DNA of 64,000 bases, from contig NC_073304.1 of the NCBI RefSeq assembly GCF_027595985.1, positions 45,391,137 to 45,455,136 on the forward strand, written 5' to 3'. Shown here one piece after another: positions 45,641 through 57,049 of the stretch (positions are counted from its first letter, which is position 1; every line of letters starts with the position of its first letter). Origin of the DNA: Sorex araneus (taxonomy: Eukaryota; Chordata; Mammalia; Eulipotyphla; Soricidae). The notes beneath the pieces are model-generated. The model saw only the letters and a list, made by a program, of their open reading frames with translations. It was not told the origin of the DNA and made no database searches. Position numbers and translations under genes: made by a program.

Positions 45641-46335
45641 GGCAGTGACAGGGCGCGCGGGAGATCTCAGGATGGGGGTGACAGTACCAACGCTGCTTTC
45701 TGCCCAGATGAGACCCCGAGTGGTCCCACACGAATGCCTCCTCTGCTCCTGAACGACCATGATCCCGGAGGCCCACTAACTAACTTCGGAACCCAGCAGC
45801 TTCTTGCAGAAATGCCTCTGGGCTGTGAACTAAGCTACAGCCCCATGCCGCCCCGGGAGGGGAAAGGTTTTTCTCTCTCAGCCTTTCCTTTCGGTGGTGG
45901 CATGGTGACCGCTATATTTTAGAGCTCATTAAACAGAGATACAAGCTTGCAGTGATGCAACTTCTGGCAGAAATTTCTCTGGACTTAATTACTAAAATAC
46001 CAGAAATCTAAAACCGCGCGGCCTCATATGCTTTATATTCTCAGCAATGGAAAACAAATTATCAAATGATGCCTTTTTGGCTGGTCTGATTGTTGGGGGA
46101 AAGTTCCAAATAATAATAGTGTGTTTTTCCGTTGAAATGTTGAATGTAATCAAAGAAAAGAGTAAAGTGAAGATCATCAGCCACACAGGTGGGGTGGGGG
46201 CGGGGGAGAGGGATGGGTGGTATACTGGGGTTCTTGGTGAAGGAATGGGTGTTTGACCATTGTGTGACTGAGACTTCAACCTGTAAGCTTTATAACTTTT
46301 CTCATGATGATTCAATAAAAATATATATATGGAAA
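45641..46335 (+). mobile_element. Composite L1-tailed retroelement, copy 2
   Basis: The imperfect duplication is aaatcccagtatag at 45627-45640 and aaatctagtatag at 46336-46348. The body matches copy 1 (for example 'gctcctgaacgaccatgatc' against 'gctcctgaacagccatgatt', then 'ccagaaatctaaaaccgcgc'). It ends in the L1-like tail 'ttcttggtgaaggaatgggt ... cattgtgtgactgagactt' and an A-rich end with AATAAA. It contains two related 21-bp segments about 161 bp apart (45802-45822 and 45962-45982); copy 1 has a single such segment. Confidence 0.75.
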
Positions 46336-46439
46336 AAATCTAGTATAGATCTCTAGGTATATGTCAGTCTCTTGAACATAAAGCAATGCTTTGCCACCAA
46401 TTGTGTTGCCTCAGATTTATTGGGTGTTTTTTGGGCGGG

Positions 46440-46605
46440 GGGAGGGGAGAGGGCAGGGTGTTTGGGCCATATCCTTCAGTACTCAGGGTCGGTTCCTGGC
46501 TCTGTGCTCAGTGATTACTTCTGTTGAGGCTCATGATGGTGCTGGGGATTGAAGGCCCCATGCAAGGCAAGTGCTTTAATCCTTATAATGTCTCTATACC
46601 CTCCC
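46440..46605 (-). repeat. SINE, older
   Basis: 'tttgggccatatccttcagt', 'ggctctgtgctcagtgatta', 'ccatgcaaggcaagtgcttt'. Confidence 0.75.
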
Positions 46606-47007
46606 ACCTCAGATTGTTTGTGTTTTTTGTTTAAGTATGTTAAAGCTACATATTTGGAATAGTGTCATCATCTAATGACTGAGGTGACCAGTCCTAAACC
46701 TCCTCCACTGAAATGGAGGGAGAAAAGAGGTCTGCTTCTGTTTTTAAATTGCTATCATTTTTTGAGAATTTATCATGTGCTGGCTACTCTCATAAGAGCT
46801 TTGCGTGTCTTATTTCATTTTCAGTCCTACAGTAACCCTTGGGCCTAGCACCCTCACGTAGTAGGAGCTACATGCACATGGCTAAGACAGACGTTAGAAA
46901 CAGACATCCACAAGGTGATCTTAGTAAAACGCCATTTAAAAAACAGTTAAAAATTTAAAACATTAAAAATATTTAAAAATTCTCTTTTCTACAGGATAAC
47001 ATAGCAA

Positions 47008-47012
47008 TGGAT

Positions 47013-47063
<51 letters not shown>

Positions 47064-47067
47064 TTTT
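47008..47067 (+). repeat. (ATTT)n microsatellite
   Basis: About 15 pure ATTT units, adjoining a degenerate minus SINE remnant at about 47070-47170. Confidence 0.95.
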
Positions 47068-47364
47068 TGAATTGGTGTTGGAGGGAGAAGGTGGGCACAC
47101 GGTGGGGCTTGGGGGTGTCACATGCTACCCAAGGCTCCTGTTCTGGCCCTTTGAACTAATTCTTCAGACCCCCAATTCTTCTTAAACTTCAATTTATATC
47201 AGAATTATATTAAGGATTTATTAGATCTTGAGCCTAGCCCCAGAATTTCTATGGTAGATCTCAGAGATTCATAAACAGAAAATTGTTATTGGACCCCTAT
47301 GATATACAACTCACAAGAATTAACTTGAAATGTGTTAAAGTCTTAAGTGTAGGACCTGAGACCC

Positions 47365-47520
47365 TGAATTCCTGAAAGACAACATAGGGTTAAAGCCCCA
47401 GTCAACCCTAGTTCAGTCCCTGGTACCATATGTGATCTCTTGAACCTGCCAGGAATAATCCCTGAGAATAGAGTCAAGAGTAAGCCCTGAGAACTACTAG
47501 ATACAGTTCCAAATGGGGTG
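47365..47520 (+). repeat. Old SINE
   Basis: 'aaccctagttcagtccctgg', 'gaataatccctgagaataga'. Diverged. Confidence 0.7.
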
Positions 47521-47559
47521 GGAATTGAAATAGAATAATATGATCCAGGAACCTCAGTT

Positions 47560-48130
47560 CTTGTTCTATAGCAAAATCACATCCCAAAGAGATTTTTGCC
47601 TCCTCTTATTCATTGCAGTATTATTCATGTTCAGTGTGATAGCTGAGATTAGACACAACCTACATGAACACTGACAAATGAATAGATAAAGAAAATTATA
47701 TCTCAAGGCTGGAGGGATACAATAGCTTGTAAGACACCCTGGGTTTGATCTTAGGCACCACATGTGGTCCCCTGAGAACTTCCAGGAATGATGTCTGAGC
47801 ACTGAGCACTGCCAGGTGTGGCCCCAAAAACAAAAACAAAAATTTAAAAAATAAAAGAAAATTTGATCTATACACATAGATACATCATTCCTCTGTAAGA
47901 AGAAGGATATCCTACTTTTTGCCATTATAGAGAACTTCAGGGCGTTTTGTTAAGTGAAATAAGTCAAAGACAAATATGGCATGCTCTTATTTGTATAGGA
48001 AATCTTAAAGAAACAACCCATAGGAAGAGAGAATAGAATGGTGTGAGTGAGGGTGAGGTAGCATATGTTGGGAAGAGTGAGAAGTTGATTTAATGGTATA
48101 AACTTCCAGTTCTGTGGGGTCTAATATACA
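47560..48130 (+). mobile_element. Old L1 3' fragment split by a SINE
   Basis: 'ttcattgcagtattattcat', 'aaatgaatagataaagaaaa', then after the SINE at 47706-47850 'tgttaagtgaaataagtcaa' and 'ctcttatttgtataggaaat'. These phrases follow L1 ORF2 in mammalian L1s. Confidence 0.7.
47706..47850 (+). repeat. SINE inside the L1 fragment
   Basis: 'aaggctggagggatacaata', 'gcactgccaggtgtggcccc', CAAAAA tail. Confidence 0.8.
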
Positions 48131-48160
48131 CCATAGACTAGAACGAATAGGACTATATCA

Positions 48161-48405
48161 GCACTGTAGCACTGTCATCCTGTTGTTCATCGATTTGCTG
48201 GAGCGGGCACCAGTAACATCTCCATTGTGAGACTTGTTGTTACTGTTTTTGGCATATCGAATACTCCACGGGTAGCTTGCCAGGCTCTGCTGTGTGAGCG
48301 GGATACTCTCGGTAGTTTGCCAGGCTCTCCAAGAGGAACAGAGGAATCAAACCTAGGTCAGTCGCCTGCAAGGCAAACGCCCTACCCGCTGTGCTATCAT
48401 CTATA
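48161..48405 (-). repeat. Second-family SINE (long form)
   Basis: Minus copy of the SINE at 41421 and 60094: 'gcactgtagcactgtcatcc', 'tttgctggagcgggcaccag', 'ggcatatcgaatactccacg', then the tRNA-related head in reverse. Confidence 0.9.
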
Positions 48406-48439
48406 TGTATTTGAAGAAAAAAATGTTTTAAAATTGTTT

Positions 48440-48605
48440 TGTTTTGCATTTTAGGCCTATACTCAGTGGCTCTTGGGGATTATTCCTGGCTCTGTGCTCA
48501 GAAATGCTTCCCAGCTGTGCACAGGAGACCAGGTGGTGCTGAGAGTAGAACTAGGATAAGCCACAAAAGAACATCCTTAATCCTGTACTATCTTTTCAGT
48601 TCCTG
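48440..48605 (-). repeat. Old SINE
   Basis: 'tattcctggctctgtgctca', 'cctgtactatcttttcagtt'. Diverged. Confidence 0.65.
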
Positions 48606-48609
48606 TACT

Positions 48610-49425
48610 TGAAATTGTTGAGCTCTAAAATGTTATCACCACACACAAGACGATTATATGAAATGATGCAGGTGTTAATTAATCTTGCTGTGGTGATCAT
48701 TTTGTAGTATAAATGTGTATCAAGTCATCACATTGCAAACTGTAAACTTAGATTAGTTAATAATACCCTAATGGTGCTGAAAAAAATTAATACTTTTTTC
48801 TTTCAATCTTTTCCCATGCACTTGAAAAAAAGATAATTATATGCATTATGTATTCAATTTCATGAGTAATATAACACATTCTTCATTAAATTAACTTCAT
48901 AAGCATAACTTTTCTGGGCACAGGTATAACAGCTTATTCATTCTCATATTGGACATTTAGGTGTTGGAAATAATAGTTTCCAAAACTATTATCAAAATAT
49001 TTTTGTGCAATAAGACTTTTTTCACATTGGTAATTTTCAAAGATTATACTGAACTGGATTCCCAGCAGTGATGGATAAGGAAATATTGCCAGAATTGAAA
49101 CATTGAATATCTTCACTTATTTAAAATATTGCCGAATTTGCTAGCCAAAGTGGTTAACTTTACTTTTTAAATTCACTTTTATTCATAATTACTGTAAGGA
49201 GTTGAACATTTTATCAAATCCTTGTTAATCAGCTACAAATCACATTTGTGTGATCCCGTCAGACCCTATTCATCTATTAGGTTTTAGAAATTATTTTTTT
49301 CTGTTTGATTATTAGCCCCTTCTCTTTTTTGAGCTAGGAATATTTTAGTTTTCTTTATTAATTTTTATGTTTTTTATTTATATAGTTGAATCCATTGCTT
49401 GGGGGCTTTCTTATTTATACATTTG
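48610..49425. other. Intergenic, nothing recognised
   Basis: AT-rich unique-looking sequence; parts read like old L1 3' sequence ('tggataaggaaatattgcca'), but not convincingly. Confidence 0.4.

Positions 49426-49426
<1 letters not shown>

Positions 49427-49471
<45 letters not shown>
49427..49471 (+). repeat. (GT)n microsatellite
   Basis: About 21 GT units. Confidence 0.96.
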
Positions 49472-49473
<2 letters not shown>

Positions 49474-49604
49474 ATGATGTAATTCATTGCTTTTTTGTTT
49501 AGAAGATAGCCCATGTCCAGAGATTTGACACTTCTATGTTCTTTCATTAGTTTATCATTAACCTTTGATTTACCTAATTTATAATATAAAAAGAACATTT
49601 AAAT

Positions 49605-49790
49605 TATTATTATTATTGTTTTTGTTGTTATTTTGGGTCACACATGGTTAGACTTAGGAGTTACTCCTGGCTCTGAACTTAAATCACTTCTGACAGTACT
49701 CAGGGAACGATATGGGGTGCCAGGGATCAAACCCTGGTTACCTGCATGCAAGCAAGTGCCTAACTTGCTGTACTACCTCTCTGACCCAGA
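49605..49790 (-). repeat. SINE, older
   Basis: ATT/GTT-rich left end, 'ttgggtcacacatggttaga', 'gctgtactacctctctgacc'. Confidence 0.78.
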
Positions 49791-49989
49791 ACATTTAAAT
49801 TATTAACATATGCCTCAGCAAAGTTTCTTCCATTACTAAAAATATTTTTTTCACAATAACTTTGAATTCCTATAACAGCATTCTATTCTTACACAAAATT
49901 GGATCTTTCTGATTATCTAGGACATTGATATATTTGCTGATTCTGTTCCTGAATTATGCTTAATATTATTGTAGCTTTATAAAGAATTT

Positions 49990-50245
49990 TTTTTAGGGGG
50001 GGAGATAGTAAGAGGTTTGGGTCATACCCAGCAGTGCTGAAGGCTTATTCCTGACTCTCTGCTCAGGGATGATTATTGATTTTGTGCTCAGGGATCACTC
50101 CAGGCTCTGTTCAAGGCTTACTCTTGACTCTCTACTCAGGGAACACTCTTGGTAGCACTTGGGGGACCATATGCTTTTCCAAAAAATGAAGCCATGTCAG
50201 CCACATGCAAAGCAAGCACCATAGCCTTTATTCTATCTCTCTGCA
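49990..50245 (-). repeat. SINE with internally reiterated body
   Basis: 'ggtttgggtcatacccagca', then the 'gctcagggatca / ggctctg' module repeats three to four times before the head 'accatatgc ... catgcaaagcaagcacc'. Longer than a normal copy. Confidence 0.65.
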
Positions 50246-50474
50246 AATGCAAGACATTTTCAAACTTAATAAAGTTTACTTGCCATCACACACTTATTTT
50301 TTTCATGTATTTATTCTGTAAGGTGAACTTTATGTCTCACTGTACTATATCTTCAACCCTTGGACTTAAAATTTATGTTACAAATCTCACCGGAATTTTA
50401 ATTTATAAAATATAAATTAATTTTGGAGAGTGACTAACTAATATAAACTAATTAAGAAAAATGTTTTGCAGTGG

Positions 50475-50627
50475 TGAAAGGTTGGGCCACACCCAGTGGT
50501 GCTTAGGACTTACTCCGGGCTCTGTGCTCAGGGATCACTCAGGCAGGACTCAAGATGCCGGGCATCAAACCCAAGTTGATTGCATGCAAGGCAAGCACCC
50601 TACCTGCTTACTATCTCTCTAGCCCCA
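50475..50627 (-). repeat. SINE, older
   Basis: 'gggccacacccagtggtgct', 'gcatgcaaggcaagcaccct', 'ctctctagcccc'. Confidence 0.82.
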
Positions 50628-50639
50628 GAAAATATTTTT

Positions 50640-51205
50640 GTTGAAGTCTGTTAATTTTTTCAGTGATATCATAGCATTTTTAAAAATATAGTTACTGCAT
50701 ACTCCTTGTTCAAATTCTGGGTATTCATTTTTTTCTGGTTCTTTTAATTTATTTAGGTAATAACACTGTGACCAGGTCCTTGTGTGGGATTATTTGTGAG
50801 ATTTCTCCTACTAATGAAGTGATGGCCCTAGGATGACTGTACAGCTGAATGTCATGACATTGAGAGAGATGGTTTGGGAGCTGGAAGCACTCAGCTGTAG
50901 CTGCTCAGACTGAGTTTTCTGCATTTCACCTCAAATGCAGAAGTCTGAAGATCCTCCTCCAATAGTGTAATAAAACATCCCCTGCCTAGTTCCATGGTTC
51001 TGTGGTTGAACCACATGGCCATCTACTTGTGAATTTTTTCTCCTTTGCACTGCACTGGCTGGCTCAAAATCAAATTGTTTATCCTTTCACTAATATCCAT
51101 CGTAGCTCTTCCTGCCTCATTGGTAACTCTCAGATTTTGGATTCAGATTTAGTTGCCTTTCAACCCTTCAGGACTGAGATGGTACCAGCTCCTGAAGATT
51201 GCAGT
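50640..51205. other. Intergenic, nothing recognised
   Basis: Average composition; no gene or clear repeat. Confidence 0.4.
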
Positions 51206-51206
51206 T

Positions 51207-51662
<456 letters not shown>

Positions 51663-51825
51663 CTTTTGGGTCATACTCAGTGATGCTCAGGGCTTACTCC
51701 TGGCTCTACACTCAGGAATTACTCCTGGTGGTGCTCAGAGTACTTTATGGAATGCCAGGATCAAACCCGGGTTGGTTGTGTGCAAGGCAAATGCTCTACC
51801 CACTGTATTATCACTCCAGCTCCGA
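51663..51825 (-). repeat. SINE whose tail is the large array
   Basis: 'ttttgggtcatactcagtga', 'gcaaggcaaatgctctaccc', 'tatcactccagctcc'. Confidence 0.88.
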
Positions 51826-52032
51826 GCTCTTCATTTTTGGGGGGCCTATTTCACTGGAGCCTCTAAAAATTTTCCATGAAGTGAGTCAAAGGGAGAACAA
51901 ATGCCAAATGCTATCTTGTATGTGGAGTAATAAAGCAGCATAGTAAGGAATATCCAATTTCCAATAATAACAGAGCCCTAGAGTCTGCTTATGGAACTGA
52001 GTTTGCATATTTGGGCCGGAGAGATAGAACAG

Positions 52033-52502
52033 TGTTGCGTGAATGTTCGTGCGGTCGAAGGCGCTGAGACAAGGAACGCGGAAGAAATGTATTTCATGGA
52101 GGGTCTAGGTTCTCTCTGGCTCTTAGACAAAGGTAGAGAGCCCTGAAATCTCCTTTTATTACCATTCTATAATTCATAGGGCTCAATACAGTAAAGTCAT
52201 TACAAAAATTTATGGGAAGATCATGCAAAGTTCTTCTGTATACAGGAAAACAATGTAGGATCTGCATACTGACAACAAACAGGCTTAGTACCTAAGATCT
52301 GCATACTGACAACAAACAGGCTTAGTACCTAAGATCTGCATACTGACAACAAATAGGCTTAAGCAGAAACAGATCTGTGAGAAAACGAAGACTGACAATT
52401 TTGTTATAATTTAGGAAATTATTTATTAAGGCAGCCAAAAGAATATGTTCAGCATCATCCAAACCACTGGGCTCATCCTTGTAGTTCAGTCCAACCCCAA
52501 CA
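52033..52502 (-). mobile_element. Solo LTR, class-II (ERVK-like) by duplication length
   Basis: A 470-bp element with ends TGTTG...CAACA and a perfect 6-bp duplication GAACAG at 52027-52032 and 52503-52508. A polyA signal AATAAA on the minus strand (in 'ggtaataaaagg', near 52160) sets the orientation. It contains three tandem 37-bp units. No retroviral genes adjoin it, so it is a recombined solo LTR. Confidence 0.85.
52259..52366. repeat. Three tandem 37-bp units inside the LTR
   Basis: The units begin gatctgcatactgacaacaa at 52259, 52296 and 52333. The first two are identical; the third diverges near its end. Probably U3 repeats. Confidence 0.93.
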
Positions 52503-52754
52503 GAACAGCAAGAAGAGCACTTGCCTTGCATGTGGCCAACCCTGGTTCAACCCTGGGCATCCTATGTGGTCCTCTGAGCACTGCCAGAAGTGATTGCTGA
52601 ACACAGAGCCAGGAGTAAGCCCTAATTATTGCCAGTTGTGACTCAATCTTTTCACCCACTCACCCTGCTCACCCCCCAAAAAGAAAGAAAATGCATAAAA
52701 TAATGCTTTGAGAAGTGGGGTCCATCCTGTGCTCCCATCCCCACCCAAAACAAA

Positions 52755-52930
52755 ACTGAGGGCCAGAATAGCTAAACAGTGGGTAGGGTGCTTGTCTTGC
52801 ATGGACCATCCTGGGTTGAATCACCAGCACTGTATGGTCTCCTGAGCACTGCCAGAAGTACTTTCTGTGTGCAGAACTAGGAGTAATCCCAGGGCTCTAC
52901 TGGATGTGGTTCAAAAACAAAACCAAACAA
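52755..52930 (+). repeat. SINE, older
   Basis: 'tgagggccagaatagctaaa', 'gtatggtctcctgagcactg', CAAA-rich tail. Confidence 0.78.
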
Positions 52931-52999
52931 CAACAATAAAACCTGAATCTAGTCCAACAGAACCAGAGGGAAACGTTTCTTGCCTTAAAAAAAATTTTT

Positions 53000-53110
53000 T
53001 TGTTGTTTTCTTGGCCCAGTAGTGCTGGGGCAGGCGCTATGCCATGCACATTCAACCTGGGCCTCCCACATGCAAAGCATGCTCTGAGTCCTTGGAGCTA
53101 TCTTTCTGGC
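53000..53110 (-). repeat. Degenerate SINE remnant
   Basis: 'ttggcccagtagtgctgggg', 'cacatgcaaagcatgctctg'. Confidence 0.45.
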
Positions 53111-53124
53111 CTCTAGATGATTGG

Positions 53125-53245
53125 GTTTTTGTCTTTTGTAGGGAGTTACATCAAGCAGTTCTCAGGGCCTATTCCTGGGATCAAATTCAGGTCAACTATG
53201 TGCAAGGCAAGCAACTTACCTCTGTACTATTACTCCAGCCTCACA
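53125..53245 (-). repeat. Old SINE
   Basis: 'cagggcctattcctgggatc', 'ctctgtactattactccagc'. Confidence 0.65.
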
Positions 53246-53264
53246 ACGTGTATGATTTTTAAAA

Positions 53265-54205
53265 TTTGCTTTTAGACCACATCTGGCTGTGTTCAGCACT
53301 TATTCCTGTCTCTGCACTCAGGGATCACTCCTGGTACGGCTCAGGGGACCATATGGACTGCTGGTGATGTCGGTGGGCCCCACGGGTGACTTCCGTGAAG
53401 CAGGGAGGAGAAAGACGTCACTTTCTCCCCAGCCGCCTCTACCACCCGGGACCCAGAGTTACTTGGGTTCTTGTCTTTGCTCGCGGAAAAGAATTTCAGG
53501 AGTAGACAAGCAGTGAAGTAACAGATTTTATTTAGAGGTTTCCGAAGGAAGGAGGAAGGGATAAGTAGAAAGGAAAAAACAGTAGGAATAACGCGCTCAA
53601 GAGAGAACGCGGGCTTCTTCAAGGGTGGAGGAAGCTCTACACACATCCTAGCACTGGACATGAAAGCATGAAAGTACACATCTCAAGGGGGGAGATGCAG
53701 GCGACACATATGCTTGGGCACCACATGTGCTCGGCCACGTGGGCACAAGCAGCACATGGGCTCAGGCAGCATATGCGCGCACTTCCTTTGTTCAAGGTGG
53801 CCTTTATAGGGTTTCTCCAACCTGCCCCTACGTGGGGGCTTCTTCCCAGGTAAAAGTCCGTTGCTAAGGAGGTTACCAGGGAGGTTGGGAGTGGTGATGG
53901 TCTTCTTTAGGCTGGATCCCATTTTAATCAGATTAAGGGAGAGGTTGAGGGAATTTGAGGAACTTCATGGGGAGGGGTCCAACCTCCTCAGGGTCTGCTG
54001 AAGGTCTTATCAGGTTTATTTTCTGTATCCACAAGGTGGGTCAGTCTCAGGATTCTCCTTCCTAGAGACTTCGTTAATCTGTTTCATTGCCAATGAAACA
54101 GATTCCATTTCCCTATCTACCTGCCTACATCACTGGGATTAAATCAGATTCAGCCATATGCAAGGCAGATGCCCTTCTTGTTGTACTGTCACTCCAGCCC
54201 CTCAA
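53265..54205 (-). repeat. SINE interrupted by a solo LTR
   Basis: The SINE is split into 53265-53364 ('accacatctggctgtgttca ... accatatggactgctgg') and 54133 to about 54205 ('ctgggattaaatcagattca ... cactccagcccc'). Confidence 0.85.
53365..54132 (-). mobile_element. Solo LTR (family shared with 14496-15423)
   Basis: A 768-bp LTR whose ends are inverted repeats (plus strand TGATGTCGG...CCTACATCA), with a perfect 4-bp duplication CTGG at 53361-53364 and 54133-54136. On the minus strand it has a TATA-like 'ccctataaaggcc' and a polyA signal in 'ctaaataaaatctg'. A 4-bp duplication is usual for gammaretrovirus-like (class I) elements. It interrupts a SINE. No internal genes. Confidence 0.88.
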
Positions 54206-54209
54206 AGTG

Positions 54210-54530
54210 AATATAATTTTAAAGTTTAATGAGTATAAAATCCAAAGATTAACAAATAATTGATCATATTCCCAAGCACTCATTGTCTAGCCCAATTCCT
54301 AGTGTTGAGTCACCGAGGATGGAGGAGAATGGTCCTCAGCATTAGCTAAAAAGAATCTCCACTTACCAGGTCTACCCATGTAATATCTGCAAGAGTTTGT
54401 CCTTCTTTTCATGTTGTCAGAGCATGAAGCTAAATTACTGAACTCCCATTACCACGTTCTGTGATGTTTCTAGGTTCAATGTGGTTGACCTAGGGTTATA
54501 TGAATGGTAGAGGCAAGTAGTGACCAATTT
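54210..54530. other. Intergenic, nothing recognised
   Basis: No gene or repeat seen. Confidence 0.45.
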
Positions 54531-54544
54531 ATGAGCATATTGAT

Positions 54545-54717
54545 TTTTTTTTGCTTTTTTTGGTCACACCCAGCATTGCTCAGGGGCTACTCCTGGCTCT
54601 GTACTCAGGAATTACTTCTGGCAGTGCTGGGGGACCATATGGGATGCTGGGAATCGAACCCAGGTCGGCAGCGTGCAAGGCAAACCTCCTACCCGCTGTG
54701 CTATCACGCCAGCCCCG
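54545..54717 (-). repeat. SOR-type SINE, full length
   Basis: The duplication is agcatattgat at 54534-54544 and aacatattgat at 54718-54728. Confidence 0.93.
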
Positions 54718-54729
54718 AACATATTGATC

Positions 54730-55305
54730 TTTTGACCATGATAGGTTTGAATGACTTCTTATTCTTTAGAGAGAGAATCAGATTCATATGGCAGAAGCAT
54801 ATATAGTCCTATTTGGTATGTTTTTGGTCTATTCATAATTTTAATTTATGGCTTCAGCTCACTCTGAATTTTGCTTACCTTGGAGTTCTGTACACAGCTT
54901 TCTCTTCAGTGTCTCTTTACCTGTGGCCTGGCCCTCGGTGACTAAGTGTCCATGCATACCTCCTGTTCTCAAAGAGACAAAAGTGTGTTGAGTTTGGGGG
55001 CATTGTGCTTGCTTTGTGTTGAGTTTGGGGGCCTGTGCTGGTTAGGTGACACATTGTGCATGTGGCTGTCTCCTACAGCCTAGCCCATATGTTTCTCATT
55101 CTGTTTAAGAACAGACAGGAGCCTGCCACCTGCCAGTGACTATGTCTTGCTACACCAATGACTCTCTGATTCACAGATCAAAGTTTTAAAATCTCCCACC
55201 AAAGAAATTCAGAGCAGTATCTCCATTCAGAGAATAATACACATTAAGAGGATGTTTGGATCATAACACAAAAAGTGAAGCATACCAAACTCTCATAAAG
55301 ATTTA
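54730..55305. other. Intergenic, nothing recognised
   Basis: Contains a short local duplication ('gtgttgagtttgggggc' twice near 54987 and 55017) but no gene or repeat. Confidence 0.45.
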
Positions 55306-55307
55306 GT

Positions 55308-55480
55308 GGGGCCAGAGAGATAGTACTGTGGGTAGGGTGCTTGCCTTGCATGCTGCCCACCTGGGGCTCGATCCCTAACATCCCAACTGGTCCCCTGAGT
55401 ACTGACAGGAGTAATTCCTGAGTGCAGAGCCAGGAGTAACCCTCAAGCACTGTTGAGTGTGGCCAAAAAGCAAAACAAAA
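55308..55480 (+). repeat. SINE
   Basis: 'ggggccagagagatagtact', 'ggctcgatccctaacatccc', CAAAA tail. Confidence 0.85.
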
Positions 55481-55599
55481 GAGAAGATTTCGCTGGAGGT
55501 CAGATAATTTCTTGAAGTTGGTCTATCCCTGACAACTTGAAGGTGGCTGGACTCTTTAGGCTTCCTTGCCTCAAGGAGTTTTGAGTGTAAGAAGACTTT

Positions 55600-55920
55600 T
55601 GAGGAACTGGAGAGATGGCTCAAGGGACTGAGTGTGTGCCTGGAATGCAGGAGACTTGGATTTGGTGGTTTTTTTTTTCTTTTCTTTTTGGGTCACACCC
55701 GGCGATGCTCAGGGGTTACTCATAACTCTGCACTGAGGAATTACTCCTGGTGGTGCTCGGGGGACCATATGGGATCCTGGGAATCGAACCCGGGTTGGCC
55801 CCATGCAAGGCAAATGCCCTACCTGCTGTGCTATCGCTCCAGCTCCAGGAGACTTGGATTTCAACAAATGAGGCTTAGCACTGTGAGATCTGATAGCAAA
55901 ACCAGCCCCCACCCCAACAA
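55600..55920 (+). repeat. Old SINE split by a younger SINE
   Basis: 'ggaactggagagatggctca' to 'ggagacttggattt', continuing after the younger insertion with 'caacaaatgaggcttagcac' and ending in a CAAA tract (55916-55940). Confidence 0.65.
55664..55846 (-). repeat. SOR-type SINE, full length
   Basis: The perfect 15-bp duplication aggagacttggattt lies at 55649-55663 and 55847-55861. Confidence 0.95.
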
Positions 55921-56339
55921 ACAAACAAACAAACAAACAACCCCTCCCCCCCATAACAGTCATCAAGAAGAAGAAGAGAGAAGAGTTACTTTCTTAAACA
56001 GAGAACGGATCAGAGGTCTGTGGATGTTGCCAGCAGTGGACACCCTATGGCCTCTTCTGTTAGTCTTAGGGGCAGAGTAGCAATACAATTAGCAAGGGTG
56101 ACCCCAGAGAACTTGGAGGGACCAGAGTGTTCCAACCTTAACAACCTCTACAACCATCCCAATTCTGGCTAGTTCTGCTGCTGCTATGCAAGATCTCCAA
56201 AACTTCTTCACACAGAATCTCTTCGTAACCTAGTGAGAGGACAATAAGCGTCGGAATCAGATAGTTGAAAGACAATAAAGAACGTAGCAACTTTCTGTGA
56301 CCCAGAAGTTTCACTCCTGTTTGTCCTCTGAAAACATGT

Positions 56340-56960
56340 GCCTGCCTAAAGACTTATACTAGAATGTATATGGCAGATTTATTCATAATTGCCCCAGATA
56401 GCTAATAACATAAACATTAATTAGTTGAAGATAGAGAAAGAAATACAGATATCTTCATACAATAGAACATTATAGAATAGTACAGAGGAATGAACTACTA
56501 GATAGCAAAGCATGAAGGAATCTCAGAAACATGCTGAGTGAATTAATCCAGATGTAAGAATATATATTATAGATAGTTTCAATGATATGATGATATGAAA
56601 AGATGGATATAATATGTAATGACAGAAACCGAATCAGTAGTTGCCTTGGGCTAGGGTGGCAAGGAGAAGCCCAGTGAAACTTTTGGGGGCTGTTATAAAT
56701 ATTGTACAAGGACTGGAGTGATAGTGCAGTGGGTAGGGCATTTGTCTTGCATGCAGCCCACCTGGGTTCGGTCCCTGGCATCCCTTATGGTCCCCTGAGC
56801 ACCGCCAGGAGTAATTCCTGAGTGCAGAGTCAGGAGTAACCTCTGAGCATCACTGGGTGTAACCCAAGAAGCCAAACAAATAATAAGTAATAAATAAATA
56901 AATAAATAAATGTTGTACATATTGGTTATGGGTAAGCACCTGAGAATATTTTGGCTATTT
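56340..56960 (+). mobile_element. Old L1 3' fragment split by a SINE
   Basis: 'gcagatttattcataattgc', 'catgctgagtgaattaatcc', 'cagaaaccgaatcagtagtt', 'ggctgttataaatattgtac', then the SINE, then 'tgttgtacatattggttatg'. Another L1-like stretch follows at about 57285-57590. Confidence 0.6.
56706..56910 (+). repeat. SINE with (TAAA)n tail
   Basis: 'aggactggagtgatagtgca', 'gggttcggtccctggcatcc', ending in an ATAAATAAATAA tail. The flanking 'attgtaca/gttgtaca' is the duplication. Confidence 0.88.
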
Positions 56961-57049
56961 TTTAAAAAACATAATTTTGTCTAAATTCATAGTGCACTTA
57001 ATATGGTTTCATTTCATCTTGTATGAATCATACCTTGAAATGATTTTTT

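Larger units (their letters stand above)
52014..52680 (+). repeat. SINE interrupted by a solo LTR
   Basis: The left part 'gggccggagagatagaacag' (52014-52032) continues after the LTR with 'caagaagagcacttgccttg' (52509 onward) to an A-rich end near 52680. The SINE predates the LTR. Confidence 0.85.
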
